From Endomicrobiia bacterium (GTDB lineage: Bacteria; Elusimicrobiota; Endomicrobiia; DTEH01): a DNA stretch of 49,530 nt. Under the pieces are notes generated by a model. It saw only the letters and a program-made list of their open reading frames with translations, made no database searches and was not told where the DNA came from. The position numbers were made by a program, and so were the translations under genes. The stretch covers positions 1 through 49,530 of the forward strand of contig JANXCA010000005.1 in the NCBI GenBank assembly GCA_025060535.1, read 5' to 3'. Shown piece after piece: positions 9,484-16,658 of this stretch (the first letter of the stretch is position 1; the number at the start of each line of letters is the position of its first letter).

Positions 9484-9948
9484 ATGATTATAGCAATTGC
9501 TTCTGACCATGCTGGATTTAGGATTAAAAAAGAACTGGTTGAGATGTTATCTCAAGAATATAAAGTTATAGATTTTGGAACTTTTTCAGAAGCATCTTGT
9601 GATTATCCTGACTATGCTAAAAAAGTAGCATTGGCTGTCAAAAATAAACAAGCAGATAGAGGTATAATTTTATGTGGAAGTGGTGAGGGTGTTTGTATTG
9701 TGGCTAATAAATTTAAAGGGATTATAGCTGGAGTATGCTACTCAGAAGAGGTGGCAGCACTTTTATCTTCACATAATTTTGCAAATGTGATATGTTTTCC
9801 TACTAGAGTAAAGTTAGAAAAAGAGATAAACTCTGAAATCCTTTATAGATGGACAAAGATATGGATTTCTACACCTAACTCTACTGAAGAAAGACATATA
9901 AGAAGGATAAATAAAATAAAAGAAATTGAAGAGGAAAATTTCAAATGA
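9484..9948 (+). CDS. rpiB: Ribose-5-phosphate isomerase B
   Basis: 154 residues, full length for the RpiB/LacAB family. It interconverts ribose 5-phosphate and ribulose 5-phosphate in the non-oxidative pentose phosphate pathway. SDHAG at residues 7-11 is the family start motif. LCGSGEGVCIVANK (63-76) carries the catalytic cysteine (C64), with Ser in place of the frequent Thr two residues on. SSHNFANV (95-102) matches the family's HN-ANV loop, though the next residues read CFPTR rather than CLGAR. Only 18 nt separate the tRNA from this ATG, so the two are probably co-transcribed. deoC, another enzyme of deoxyribose/ribose phosphate metabolism, lies two genes downstream. Confidence 0.93.
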   Translation: MIIAIASDHAGFRIKKELVEMLSQEYKVIDFGTFSEASCDYPDYAKKVALAVKNKQADRGIILCGSGEGVCIVANKFKGIIAGVCYSEEVAALLSSHNFANVICFPTRVKLEKEINSEILYRWTKIWISTPNSTEERHIRRINKIKEIEEENFK

Positions 9949-10343
9949 AAAACATTTTATATTTACCATTTTTATTATTTTTTATTTATAACATTATTTA
10001 TTCAAAGGATTTAGAACAGGCAATAGAACTAATAAATAAAAGTAAATTTGATGATGCAATAGAAATTTTAGAAACAAATGGTGAAGAAAATGATATATTG
10101 TTAGCTATTGCATATTTAGGTAAGAAAGATTTCAAAACAGCAAAAGTGTTTGCCTTAGAGTACTGGTTAAAAAATGAAAATGATATATTAGCTAATTATA
10201 TTCTTGCTTTAATTTCAGAAGAGTTAAAAGAATATGATGTAGCTTTGATGTATTGGGAGGTAGTTTCTAAAAACGCAAAGAGTTCATCTTTGAAACAACT
10301 TTCAAAAAAACATATAGAAGTTTTAAATAAATTAAAAAGATGA
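9945..10343 (+). CDS. Small exported TPR-like protein
   Basis: 132 residues, ATGA overlap with rpiB. The first ~20 residues (MKNILYLPFLLFFIYNIIYS) form a signal peptide with no lipobox cysteine. The rest is helical, with a TPR-like pattern: ELINKSKFDDAIEILE, then AYLGKKDFKTAKVFALEYWLKN, then SEELKEYDVALMYWEVV. This suggests two to three short repeats forming a periplasmic protein-binding scaffold. No catalytic residues are evident. It overlaps the next gene, a lipoprotein-like protein, by 4 nt, so the pair may act together at the envelope (inference). Confidence 0.7.
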   Translation: MKNILYLPFLLFFIYNIIYSKDLEQAIELINKSKFDDAIEILETNGEENDILLAIAYLGKKDFKTAKVFALEYWLKNENDILANYILALISEELKEYDVALMYWEVVSKNAKSSSLKQLSKKHIEVLNKLKR

Positions 10344-10903
10344 AAATTTTGAAATTTGTTTTAACAATCTGTTTGTTAGGGTTTTTCTGCTGTGTTACAC
10401 CAAAGGGTGTTTTCTATAAGGGATTTGAGCTAAGTCGTATTGCGGTGATATCTGTAGATGAGTTTAAGCCTTATGGAAATTATTCTTCAAGCGGAGAGAT
10501 GATTAGGGATTTAATAATTCAACATCTTCTTAGAAGAAACTTTATTGTAAAAGATGCTAAATCAGAGGATGTAGAATATGTACTTGTGGGAGCTGTTATA
10601 AAATTTCAACCAGAGAAAAAATATCTTGTATATATGGGAGAAGAAGATAAACAGATGGTATTAGGTAATATTCTTACAGAAATAAGCGGAAGTTACGTAT
10701 ATAAAATTTCTTCTGCATTTGGACTTAAAAATGCAGAAGTGATTGCTACAAACTCTACTGTTGGAGTTTCTGCTAAACTTATAGAGAAAAAAACAGGTAA
10801 AATTTTATGGAGCAGTTCATTTACCTATGAAGCGCTTACTATAGAAACAGCTGCAGATGTAGTCGCTAATTATTTAGTGACTTCTTTGACAGGAAAAAAA
10901 TAA
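10340..10903 (+). CDS. Probable CsgG/LpoB-like envelope lipoprotein
   Basis: 187 residues. The N-terminus is MKILKFVLTICLLGFFCC, a short hydrophobic signal ending in cysteines 17-18. GFFC is not a good lipobox, so lipidation is uncertain. The body begins RIAVISVDEFKPYGNYSSSGEMIRDLIIQHLLRRNF in adjoining stretches, which follows the CsgG/TolB-N/LpoB style pattern (strand, SGE-I-D, helix, then the strand of a hard-to-predict variant). Near the C-terminus, VSAKLIEKKTGKILWSSSF followed by ETAADVVANYLV is also typical of CsgG-like lipoproteins. I assign only the superfamily. It follows the TPR-like protein with ATGA overlap and precedes deoC by 5 nt. Confidence 0.6.
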   Translation: MKILKFVLTICLLGFFCCVTPKGVFYKGFELSRIAVISVDEFKPYGNYSSSGEMIRDLIIQHLLRRNFIVKDAKSEDVEYVLVGAVIKFQPEKKYLVYMGEEDKQMVLGNILTEISGSYVYKISSAFGLKNAEVIATNSTVGVSAKLIEKKTGKILWSSSFTYEALTIETAADVVANYLVTSLTGKK

Positions 10904-10908
10904 ATTGA

Positions 10909-11544
10909 ATGAATAAAATTTCAAGCTTTATAGAGTATACTAACTTAAAACCCTACGCTACTAAAAAAGATATAATAAGACTTTGTAAACAAGCAATTAA
11001 GTATAATTTTTATGCTGTATGTGTTAATCCTTTTTATGTGAAATTATGCAAAAAAATTTTAGAAGGTACTCCTGTAAAAGTATGTAGTGTTGTAGGATTT
11101 CCGTTAGGAGCTACTACTACAGCAACTAAAGTTTTTGAAGCAAAACAAGCTATTAAGGATGGAGCAGATGAGATAGATGTTGTAGTCAATTTGTCAGCTT
11201 TGAAATCAAACGATTTAAAAAGTGTATATAAAGAAATAAAAACCTTACGTGAAGTTACTAAAAATAAAGTTTTAAAGTTGATAATAGAGACATGTTATCT
11301 TACAAAAGAAGAAAAAATTAAAATATGTAATATAGCAAAAAAAGCAAAAGTCGATTTTATAAAAACATCTACAGGATTTGGTAAATCTGGTGCTAAAGAG
11401 TCAGATGTTAGATTGATTAAATCTATTGTGGGAGAAAAAATAGGAATAAAAGCATCAGGTGGAATAAAAAATAAAAAAACAGCTTTAAAAATGATTAAAT
11501 TAGGTGCCACTCGTATAGGTACCTCTTCATTAATTAAGGACTAG
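10909..11544 (+). CDS. deoC: Deoxyribose-phosphate aldolase
   Basis: 211 residues, normal for DeoC, which cleaves 2-deoxyribose 5-phosphate to glyceraldehyde 3-phosphate and acetaldehyde. Visible motifs: IEYTNLKPYAT (8-18, usually IDHTLLKP), VVGFPLGATTT (61-71), ADEIDVVVN (86-94) with the general acid/base Asp, DFIKTSTGFG (149-158) with Schiff-base Lys152, and IKASGGI (180-186) with the second active-site Lys181. All catalytic residues are present. It sits between an envelope lipoprotein and the GGDEF protein, so the operon mixes nucleoside-sugar metabolism with envelope and signalling genes. Confidence 0.95.
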   Translation: MNKISSFIEYTNLKPYATKKDIIRLCKQAIKYNFYAVCVNPFYVKLCKKILEGTPVKVCSVVGFPLGATTTATKVFEAKQAIKDGADEIDVVVNLSALKSNDLKSVYKEIKTLREVTKNKVLKLIIETCYLTKEEKIKICNIAKKAKVDFIKTSTGFGKSGAKESDVRLIKSIVGEKIGIKASGGIKNKKTALKMIKLGATRIGTSSLIKD

Positions 11545-11549
11545 ATTTT

Positions 11550-12983
11550 ATGATTCATAAATGGGAAATAAAACCATTTAAAGAGAGAGAAAAAGTAGAA
11601 TATAGAATAAGAATAAAAGCACAAGAAGAAGATCTTCAACAGTTAAAGGAGTTTTTAAAAGAGAATAAAATAGAAATATCAAAAGAATTTCCTTCTTTAA
11701 GTACAGAATTTAATTATGTTCTGTATATAAGTAAAGTTTCTTTAGAAAATGTAAATAAGTTATCTTTATTACTTAAAAACTTATGCAATGATGGAAGTTT
11801 TATAGAAGAAACTACTTCTTGTAAAGATGAAGCTAACGGGTTAAAATACTTATATGAGGTACTTAAAGGAATGTATGAACTACCGGTAATTGGTGATAAT
11901 AAAAATTTAAAGGAAGAATACTATGATATCTTAAAAGAGGCTAGTAAGATGATATCTTCTATTACAGATTTTAGTCAACTTACAAAGATGCTTTTTAAGA
12001 TATCGCATCAATTAAATTATGATAAAGTAGTTATACTTCTTAGAGATGAAGATATGTTTAGTTTTGTAGATGGATATGGGATAGATAAAAGTATAACTGG
12101 TTTGTATAAGTTAGACCTGAGTATAGGTGAGATGATAAAAGATTTAGGTAAAATTATAAGAAAGGAAGAAATACCTATAGAAATTCTTAATACCCAGGAG
12201 ATATTTAAGATATTCCCAGTTGGAATTATAATTTCTTTGATTTCTGAAAAAGAAACAGAGGGCTTTATATTATTGAATGAAAAATCTTATTCTACAAAAG
12301 ACATAAGATATGATTTTGATTTATTAGAAATTATATCTTCACAAATTTCTTCTGTAATAAAAAATTTTCGTTTGTCAAAAGAAGCTATTACAGATACTTT
12401 AACAGGCACATATAGATATAACTACTTTATAAGAAGACTAAATGAGGAAATTTATAGAAGTGAATTGTATAAACACCCTTTAAGTTTATTAATGATAGAT
12501 TTAGATAATTTTAAAATAATAAATGACACTTATGGACATCAGGTGGGCAATGTAGTGTTAAGAGAAGTAGGTAGGATACTAAAAGAAAATACGAGAGTAA
12601 GTGATATTGTATGTCGTTATGGAGGAGATGAATTTGCTATAATTTTTCCTGAAACAAATATAGATGAAGCATTGAAGTCTGCAGAGATATTGAAAGAACA
12701 TATAAATAGTGTGGTTAAAATTACAAATGAATTACGACAGAAAATAGAAAAACTTGGATTAGAAATGACCTCAAAAATTTTTAATCCAAAAATTGTTGAT
12801 ACTGAACTAAAGGTTACTGCTTCTATGGGTTTAGCTTTTATAACTGGCAAAGAGAATAGAAGGATTACTGTAGAAGAGTTTGTTAATTATGCTGATAAAG
12901 CTTTATATTTATCTAAAGTAGAAGGAAAAAATAAAATAAGTATATGGAATGAAGAAGAAATCACAAAATTTTTAAATGAATAA
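11550..12983 (+). CDS. Diguanylate cyclase: novel N-domain + GAF + GGDEF
   Basis: 477 residues, no membrane segment, so cytoplasmic. Residues 1-90 form a small alpha/beta domain (MIHKWEIKPF start, EEDLQQLKEFLKENK helix, ETTS end) that is also at the N-terminus of the DnaA-like protein at 14794. Its strand/helix order suggests a ferredoxin-like beta-alpha-beta-beta-alpha-beta fold. Residues ~125-275 look like a GAF sensor. GGDEF spans ~282-465: DTLTGTYRYNYF, DLDNFKIINDTYGH, the active-site GGDEF at 358-362, and NYADKALYLSKVEGKN. The inhibitory I-site RxxD (R349-D352) lies exactly five residues before GGDEF, so c-di-GMP feedback is expected. About 20 extra residues (~392-415) interrupt the usual path before VTASMGLAF. 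It is predicted to make c-di-GMP in response to a GAF ligand. pilT follows by 15 nt. Confidence 0.9.
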   Translation: MIHKWEIKPFKEREKVEYRIRIKAQEEDLQQLKEFLKENKIEISKEFPSLSTEFNYVLYISKVSLENVNKLSLLLKNLCNDGSFIEETTSCKDEANGLKYLYEVLKGMYELPVIGDNKNLKEEYYDILKEASKMISSITDFSQLTKMLFKISHQLNYDKVVILLRDEDMFSFVDGYGIDKSITGLYKLDLSIGEMIKDLGKIIRKEEIPIEILNTQEIFKIFPVGIIISLISEKETEGFILLNEKSYSTKDIRYDFDLLEIISSQISSVIKNFRLSKEAITDTLTGTYRYNYFIRRLNEEIYRSELYKHPLSLLMIDLDNFKIINDTYGHQVGNVVLREVGRILKENTRVSDIVCRYGGDEFAIIFPETNIDEALKSAEILKEHINSVVKITNELRQKIEKLGLEMTSKIFNPKIVDTELKVTASMGLAFITGKENRRITVEEFVNYADKALYLSKVEGKNKISIWNEEEITKFLNE

Positions 12984-12998
12984 TAAGATAAAGAGACT

Positions 12999-14081
12999 AT
13001 GAAAACAAATATAGATCAACTACTACAACTTATGGTAAAAAAAGGAATTTCTGATATTCATTTTAAAGCTAACACTTCACCTCTAATTAGGATAAATGGT
13101 AAAATTGTATCTTCTAAGTATGAAAAACTTTCTAAAGAGACGATAGAAAATATAGCTTATGAGTTAATGAATGAAGAACAAAGAAAGATTTTTGAACAAG
13201 AGTATGAGTTGGATTTTGCTTATTCAGTAGAAGGGGTTGCCAGATTTAGAGTAAATGTTTATAGACAGAAGGGGACAATAGCACTGACATTAAGAGTGAT
13301 TCCTTTAGAAATAAAATCTTTTAAAGAATTAAATTTACCAGAGGATGTTTTAAAAAAGTTAGCAAGTGAACCAAGGGGTTTGATACTTATAGCAGGTATT
13401 ACTGGTTCGGGCAAAACCACAACGCTAAATGCTATGTTAAATTATATAAATGAGAATTTTGAGTATAATATAATCACTATAGAAGATCCGATAGAATATT
13501 ATCATACTGATAAAAAGTCATCTATTTCTCAGAGAGAAATAGGTTCTGATACAAAATCTTTTAAAAATGCACTTAAGTATGTATTAAGACAAGATCCAGA
13601 TGTTGTTGTTATAGGTGAAATGCGTGATTTTGAGGCTATTTCTGCTGGTATTACTGCAGCTGAGACAGGTCATTTAGTTCTCTCTACAATTCATACAATT
13701 GATGCTGTACAAACAATTGATAGAATAATAGATAGCTATCCTCCTCATCAACAAAAACAAGCAAGAGTACAGATTTCTAATGTATTAAAAGGTATAGTGG
13801 CACAAAGATTATGTAATTTAAAAGATGGTTCAGGAAGAATACCTGCTGTTGAGGTTCTTATAGGAACTTCTTTTGTAAGAAAACTTATATTAGAGAACAA
13901 AACTCAAGAGCTTTATAAGGCTATGGAAGCTGGAGAGTATTATATGATGAATACTTTTGATCAGTCTCTGCTTAAGTTATATAATTCGGGATTAATTACA
14001 TTTGAAGAGGCATTAGATAAAGCTACAAATCCTGAAGACTTACAATTAAAACTTCGTGGAATTTCTCAGATAAGAGGTTAA
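12999..14081 (+). CDS. pilT: Type IV pilus retraction ATPase PilT
   Basis: 360 residues, typical PilT length. This hexameric motor at the inner-membrane pilus base depolymerises the pilus for twitching, adhesion or DNA uptake. Visible: N-terminal PAS-like region with SDIHFKA (18-24); Walker A GITGSGKT (133-140, Ile in place of the common Pro); Asp box ITIEDPIEY (159-167); Walker B VVIGEMRD (203-210); His box HLVLSTIHT (225-233); and the conserved ISNVLKGIVAQRL region. The absence of an N-terminal PilB-type domain argues for PilT rather than PilB. No other pilus gene is nearby, so the flanking GGDEF, 235-residue and DnaA-like genes are the best candidates for regulators. Confidence 0.93.
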   Translation: MKTNIDQLLQLMVKKGISDIHFKANTSPLIRINGKIVSSKYEKLSKETIENIAYELMNEEQRKIFEQEYELDFAYSVEGVARFRVNVYRQKGTIALTLRVIPLEIKSFKELNLPEDVLKKLASEPRGLILIAGITGSGKTTTLNAMLNYINENFEYNIITIEDPIEYYHTDKKSSISQREIGSDTKSFKNALKYVLRQDPDVVVIGEMRDFEAISAGITAAETGHLVLSTIHTIDAVQTIDRIIDSYPPHQQKQARVQISNVLKGIVAQRLCNLKDGSGRIPAVEVLIGTSFVRKLILENKTQELYKAMEAGEYYMMNTFDQSLLKLYNSGLITFEEALDKATNPEDLQLKLRGISQIRG

Positions 14082-14089
14082 CTAATAAA

Positions 14090-14797
14090 GTGGATTATAA
14101 AGATAAAAAAGTTGAAGAGATATTAGAAGAGTTAAAAACTGTCTTAGATTCTATCACTAAATCAGGTAGTAAAACATTACAAGAGGAAGGTTTTAAAAAA
14201 ATAGAAAATATAAAAAATGTTTTAAAATCGGAAGATATAGAAGTAAAAGCTGAAGAACAAATCTTTTCTAAAAACAAATTAGATTCGACAGAATCATTGT
14301 TATCTAAAGGTGAGAAGCAAAAAGATGAGAAAGAAAATATAATAAAAGAAAAAACATCATCAGATGATAAGACAAAAAAGGACGAAAAGACAATTTTACA
14401 GGATAGAAAAGATGAAAAGTTGTTAATAAAAACTATGCTTGTATTTCCATCAATTTTGCAAGATGCTAAAAATGAATTTTTTGATAATATAAATTCTACT
14501 TTAAAACGTGTTAGCAAAAAAAATATAGAGATTATAAGTGAAGCATGTGTTGGTTATAATTCTTTAGGTAAAGATGTTTTTTTGCAATATAATTTGATAA
14601 TTGAAAAAATAAAAATTTATAATTTAAGTGTTTTTATTTTAATAGTAAATGAAAATACTCCTGAAGTTGAGGAATTTATTAAGAAAATTTCTTCATTTGT
14701 TCTTTTAGCAAAGAGTATAAGCACAAAAGAATTAAAAATGAAGTCTACATATTTAGATCTTTCTATAGATTTACTTTTAACTATAAAACAACAATGA
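14090..14797 (+). CDS. Unrecognised protein; charged linker plus alpha/beta domain shared with DnaA-like neighbour
   Basis: 235 residues from a GTG start at 14090, 8 nt after pilT; no earlier start is available. Residues 1-50 are helical, 50-112 are a Lys/Glu/Asp/Ser-rich, probably disordered linker, and 112-235 form a folded domain. Its strand/helix order (IKTMLVFP; long helix; IEIIS; helix; LSVFILIV; helix; [20 protein letters not shown]) follows the C-terminal domain of the DnaA-like protein at 14794, which ends [14 protein letters not shown]. The two appear to be paralogous domains. No catalytic residues stand out. The gene overlaps the DnaA-like gene as ATGA, so stoichiometric translation is likely. 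A partner or adaptor of the DnaA-like ATPase is the simplest guess. No function is assigned. Confidence 0.78.
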   Translation: MDYKDKKVEEILEELKTVLDSITKSGSKTLQEEGFKKIENIKNVLKSEDIEVKAEEQIFSKNKLDSTESLLSKGEKQKDEKENIIKEKTSSDDKTKKDEKTILQDRKDEKLLIKTMLVFPSILQDAKNEFFDNINSTLKRVSKKNIEIISEACVGYNSLGKDVFLQYNLIIEKIKIYNLSVFILIVNENTPEVEEFIKKISSFVLLAKSISTKELKMKSTYLDLSIDLLLTIKQQ

Positions 14798-16566
14798 TTT
14801 CTGCTTGGGAATTAAAATATTTTTCAACTGAGAAATATCCAAACAGGTATAGACTAAGAATTAGGTGTGCTTTAGAAGATTTAGAAGAGTTATGTAATTT
14901 TCTTAAGGATGAATTAAGTTTGGACATTTCTCCGCCTTTTAATGTTTTATCTTCAGATTATAATATAGGTATTTTTATATATGACTTACCAGTAAATATA
15001 AAAAACAAACTTGTAGACAAAATGTTTTCTATTTGTAAAAATGGGATAGTTGAGGATACTACATCTTTGTCTAATGAAAATCCTCAACAGCAAAAAGTTT
15101 CAAAAAAAGACACTTTTCCTGATGATTTAGGAAGTGTACTTACTGAGTTGGTTGAACAATTAAGTTCAAGAGCAACCGAAGAAGAAAAAGTTTCTAAACA
15201 AAGTATTTTTAGTGGTATGCCTTTAAATCCTAAATTTACTTTTGAGAATTTTGTTGTAGGAGCTAACAACAGGTTTACTCACGCTGCTGCTTTAGCTGTA
15301 GCAGAAAATCCTGGTAAAGCATATAATCCATTGTTTATATATGGTGGTGTAGGATTAGGTAAAACTCATCTTATGCAAGCAATAGGGCATTATATTAAGA
15401 AAAAAAGACCTCTGCTAAAAGTTGTGTATATTCCGGCTGATAAATTTGTTACACAGGTAATAGAAGCAATAAAAGCTGGTAATATTCAGATGTTAAGAGA
15501 TGCTTATATAAATGTAGATGTTTTATTAGTAGATGATGTTCAATTTATGGCTGGCTCTGAATCTACACAAGAGGAGTTTTTCCATATATTTAATACATTA
15601 CATCAATATGGAAAACAAATAGTTCTTACAAGTGACAGGCCACCAAAACTTTTATCTACTCTTGAAGACAGATTAAGATCCAGATTTGAATGGGGTCTTA
15701 TTGCTGATATAAAATCTCCTTCTTTAGAAACAAGAGTCGCTATTCTTAAAAAGAAGGGAGAAGAAGAGCATGTTAATGTAGATGATAATATTCTTTTATA
15801 TATAGCTTCTAAATTAAAGTCAAATATTAGAGAACTTGAAGGATTTCTTAAAAGAATCACAGCATATGCTACCTTGAATAACACACCTATAAATATGGAG
15901 TTGGTCAAACAACTTATGAGTGAGTTGTTGCCTGAGGAAGAGCTTACAGAAGAAGAGAAAGCATTATTAGAAACTAAAAAAGAAAAAATTGAAGAAAAAC
16001 CTAAAGAAGAAATAAAACCGCCACAGGAAGTTCCTACTCCTTCTCAGGTAAAACAGAAAGAAGTTCAAACAATTTCTACAGAACAGATATATAATTCAGT
16101 ACAACCAACCCAACAAGTATCGTCTACCAAACAAAATATTTTAGAGGATCAAAAGTTTTATCAGGATTATGAAACAGGAGTAAATGTAGTAGAAGCAGCA
16201 TTTTTTTATCCTGAAGGTAAAATAGAGGAACTCAATTTAGTAAAACAAAAATTTGCTGAAATTATAAAAAAACATAATTTAAAATATAAATTAATAACAG
16301 CATTTGACAGACCATATATGTTAGAAAATATCAACTACAGGTTATTTGTAGAATTGTGCAAAACAAATAAAGTTAACATTTGTATAGTAATCTCTCCTCC
16401 TCCTAACAGTAACATTTCAGCGGAAGAATTATATAATAACCTTTTACCATTAATGGAGTCAGAAAATATTAGATTAGAATATATTTATTGGAAAGAAATA
16501 ACCAAAGAATATAGATATTTAAACCTGGCCTTAGATATTGCCTTGTCTAGATTTAAAATAATATAG
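14794..16566 (+). CDS. DnaA-derived AAA+ ATPase lacking the DNA-binding domain
   Basis: 590 residues. Residues 1-90 match the N-domain of the GGDEF protein at 11550. Residues ~145-375 are a clear DnaA-type AAA+ core: [12 protein letters not shown], Walker [10 protein letters not shown] (184-192), the DnaA-specific insert between Walker A and B, Walker B LLVDDVQF (244-251), sensor 1 LTSD (278-281), LEDRLRSRF with Arg297 as the candidate Arg finger, and sensor 2 NIRELEG (344-350). The insert carries LRDAYI, where DnaA has an FRxxYR-type motif for single-stranded DNA, so that function may be lost. DnaA domain IV (helix-turn-helix with a DHTTV-like motif) is absent. Residues ~385-460 are a low-complexity Glu/Lys/Pro/Gln linker, and 463-590 an alpha/beta domain like that of the preceding protein. 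It is not Hda: it is too long and has no clamp-binding QL-LP motif. It is unlikely to be the replication initiator; a c-di-GMP/pilus regulatory ATPase is inferred. Confidence 0.85.
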   Translation: MISAWELKYFSTEKYPNRYRLRIRCALEDLEELCNFLKDELSLDISPPFNVLSSDYNIGIFIYDLPVNIKNKLVDKMFSICKNGIVEDTTSLSNENPQQQKVSKKDTFPDDLGSVLTELVEQLSSRATEEEKVSKQSIFSGMPLNPKFTFENFVVGANNRFTHAAALAVAENPGKAYNPLFIYGGVGLGKTHLMQAIGHYIKKKRPLLKVVYIPADKFVTQVIEAIKAGNIQMLRDAYINVDVLLVDDVQFMAGSESTQEEFFHIFNTLHQYGKQIVLTSDRPPKLLSTLEDRLRSRFEWGLIADIKSPSLETRVAILKKKGEEEHVNVDDNILLYIASKLKSNIRELEGFLKRITAYATLNNTPINMELVKQLMSELLPEEELTEEEKALLETKKEKIEEKPKEEIKPPQEVPTPSQVKQKEVQTISTEQIYNSVQPTQQVSSTKQNILEDQKFYQDYETGVNVVEAAFFYPEGKIEELNLVKQKFAEIIKKHNLKYKLITAFDRPYMLENINYRLFVELCKTNKVNICIVISPPPNSNISAEELYNNLLPLMESENIRLEYIYWKEITKEYRYLNLALDIALSRFKII

Positions 16567-16601
16567 TTTTTTCTAAACAACCCACACATCTCCCTCTTTA
16601 C

Positions 16602-16619
16602 TTAATTTTATAAAATTAA
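16602..16619. repeat. 18-bp perfect AT palindrome upstream of proS
   Basis: TTAATTTTATAAAATTAA reads identically on both strands. It lies in the 92-nt gap between the DnaA-like gene and proS, after a pyrimidine-rich stretch with unusually many C residues (cccacacatctccctc). It could be an operator or a weak hairpin. In such AT-rich DNA, chance is a real alternative. A possible TTGATT (16623-16628) with TAAAAA (16646-16651) follows, but that would give an almost leaderless proS message. Confidence 0.35.
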
Positions 16620-16658
16620 CTATTGATTTATTATCGTAAATTTCTTAAAAAATAAACT

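Noticed and set aside
14095-14517. 140-residue open frame on the minus strand opposite the 235-residue gene
   Set aside because: It is the complement of Lys/Glu-rich codons, giving Phe/Ser-rich nonsense with no motif and no ribosome site. The + strand gene has translational coupling and a domain shared with its neighbour.
14794-16566. Calling this gene dnaA, the replication initiator
   Set aside because: The AAA+ core matches DnaA, but domain IV is missing and the flanking domains belong to the local operon family. No DnaA-box cluster or dnaN neighbour is seen.
16567-16658. T-box leader before proS
   Set aside because: The gap is 92 nt, too short for a normal T-box with its stems and terminator, and no T-box core motif is seen.
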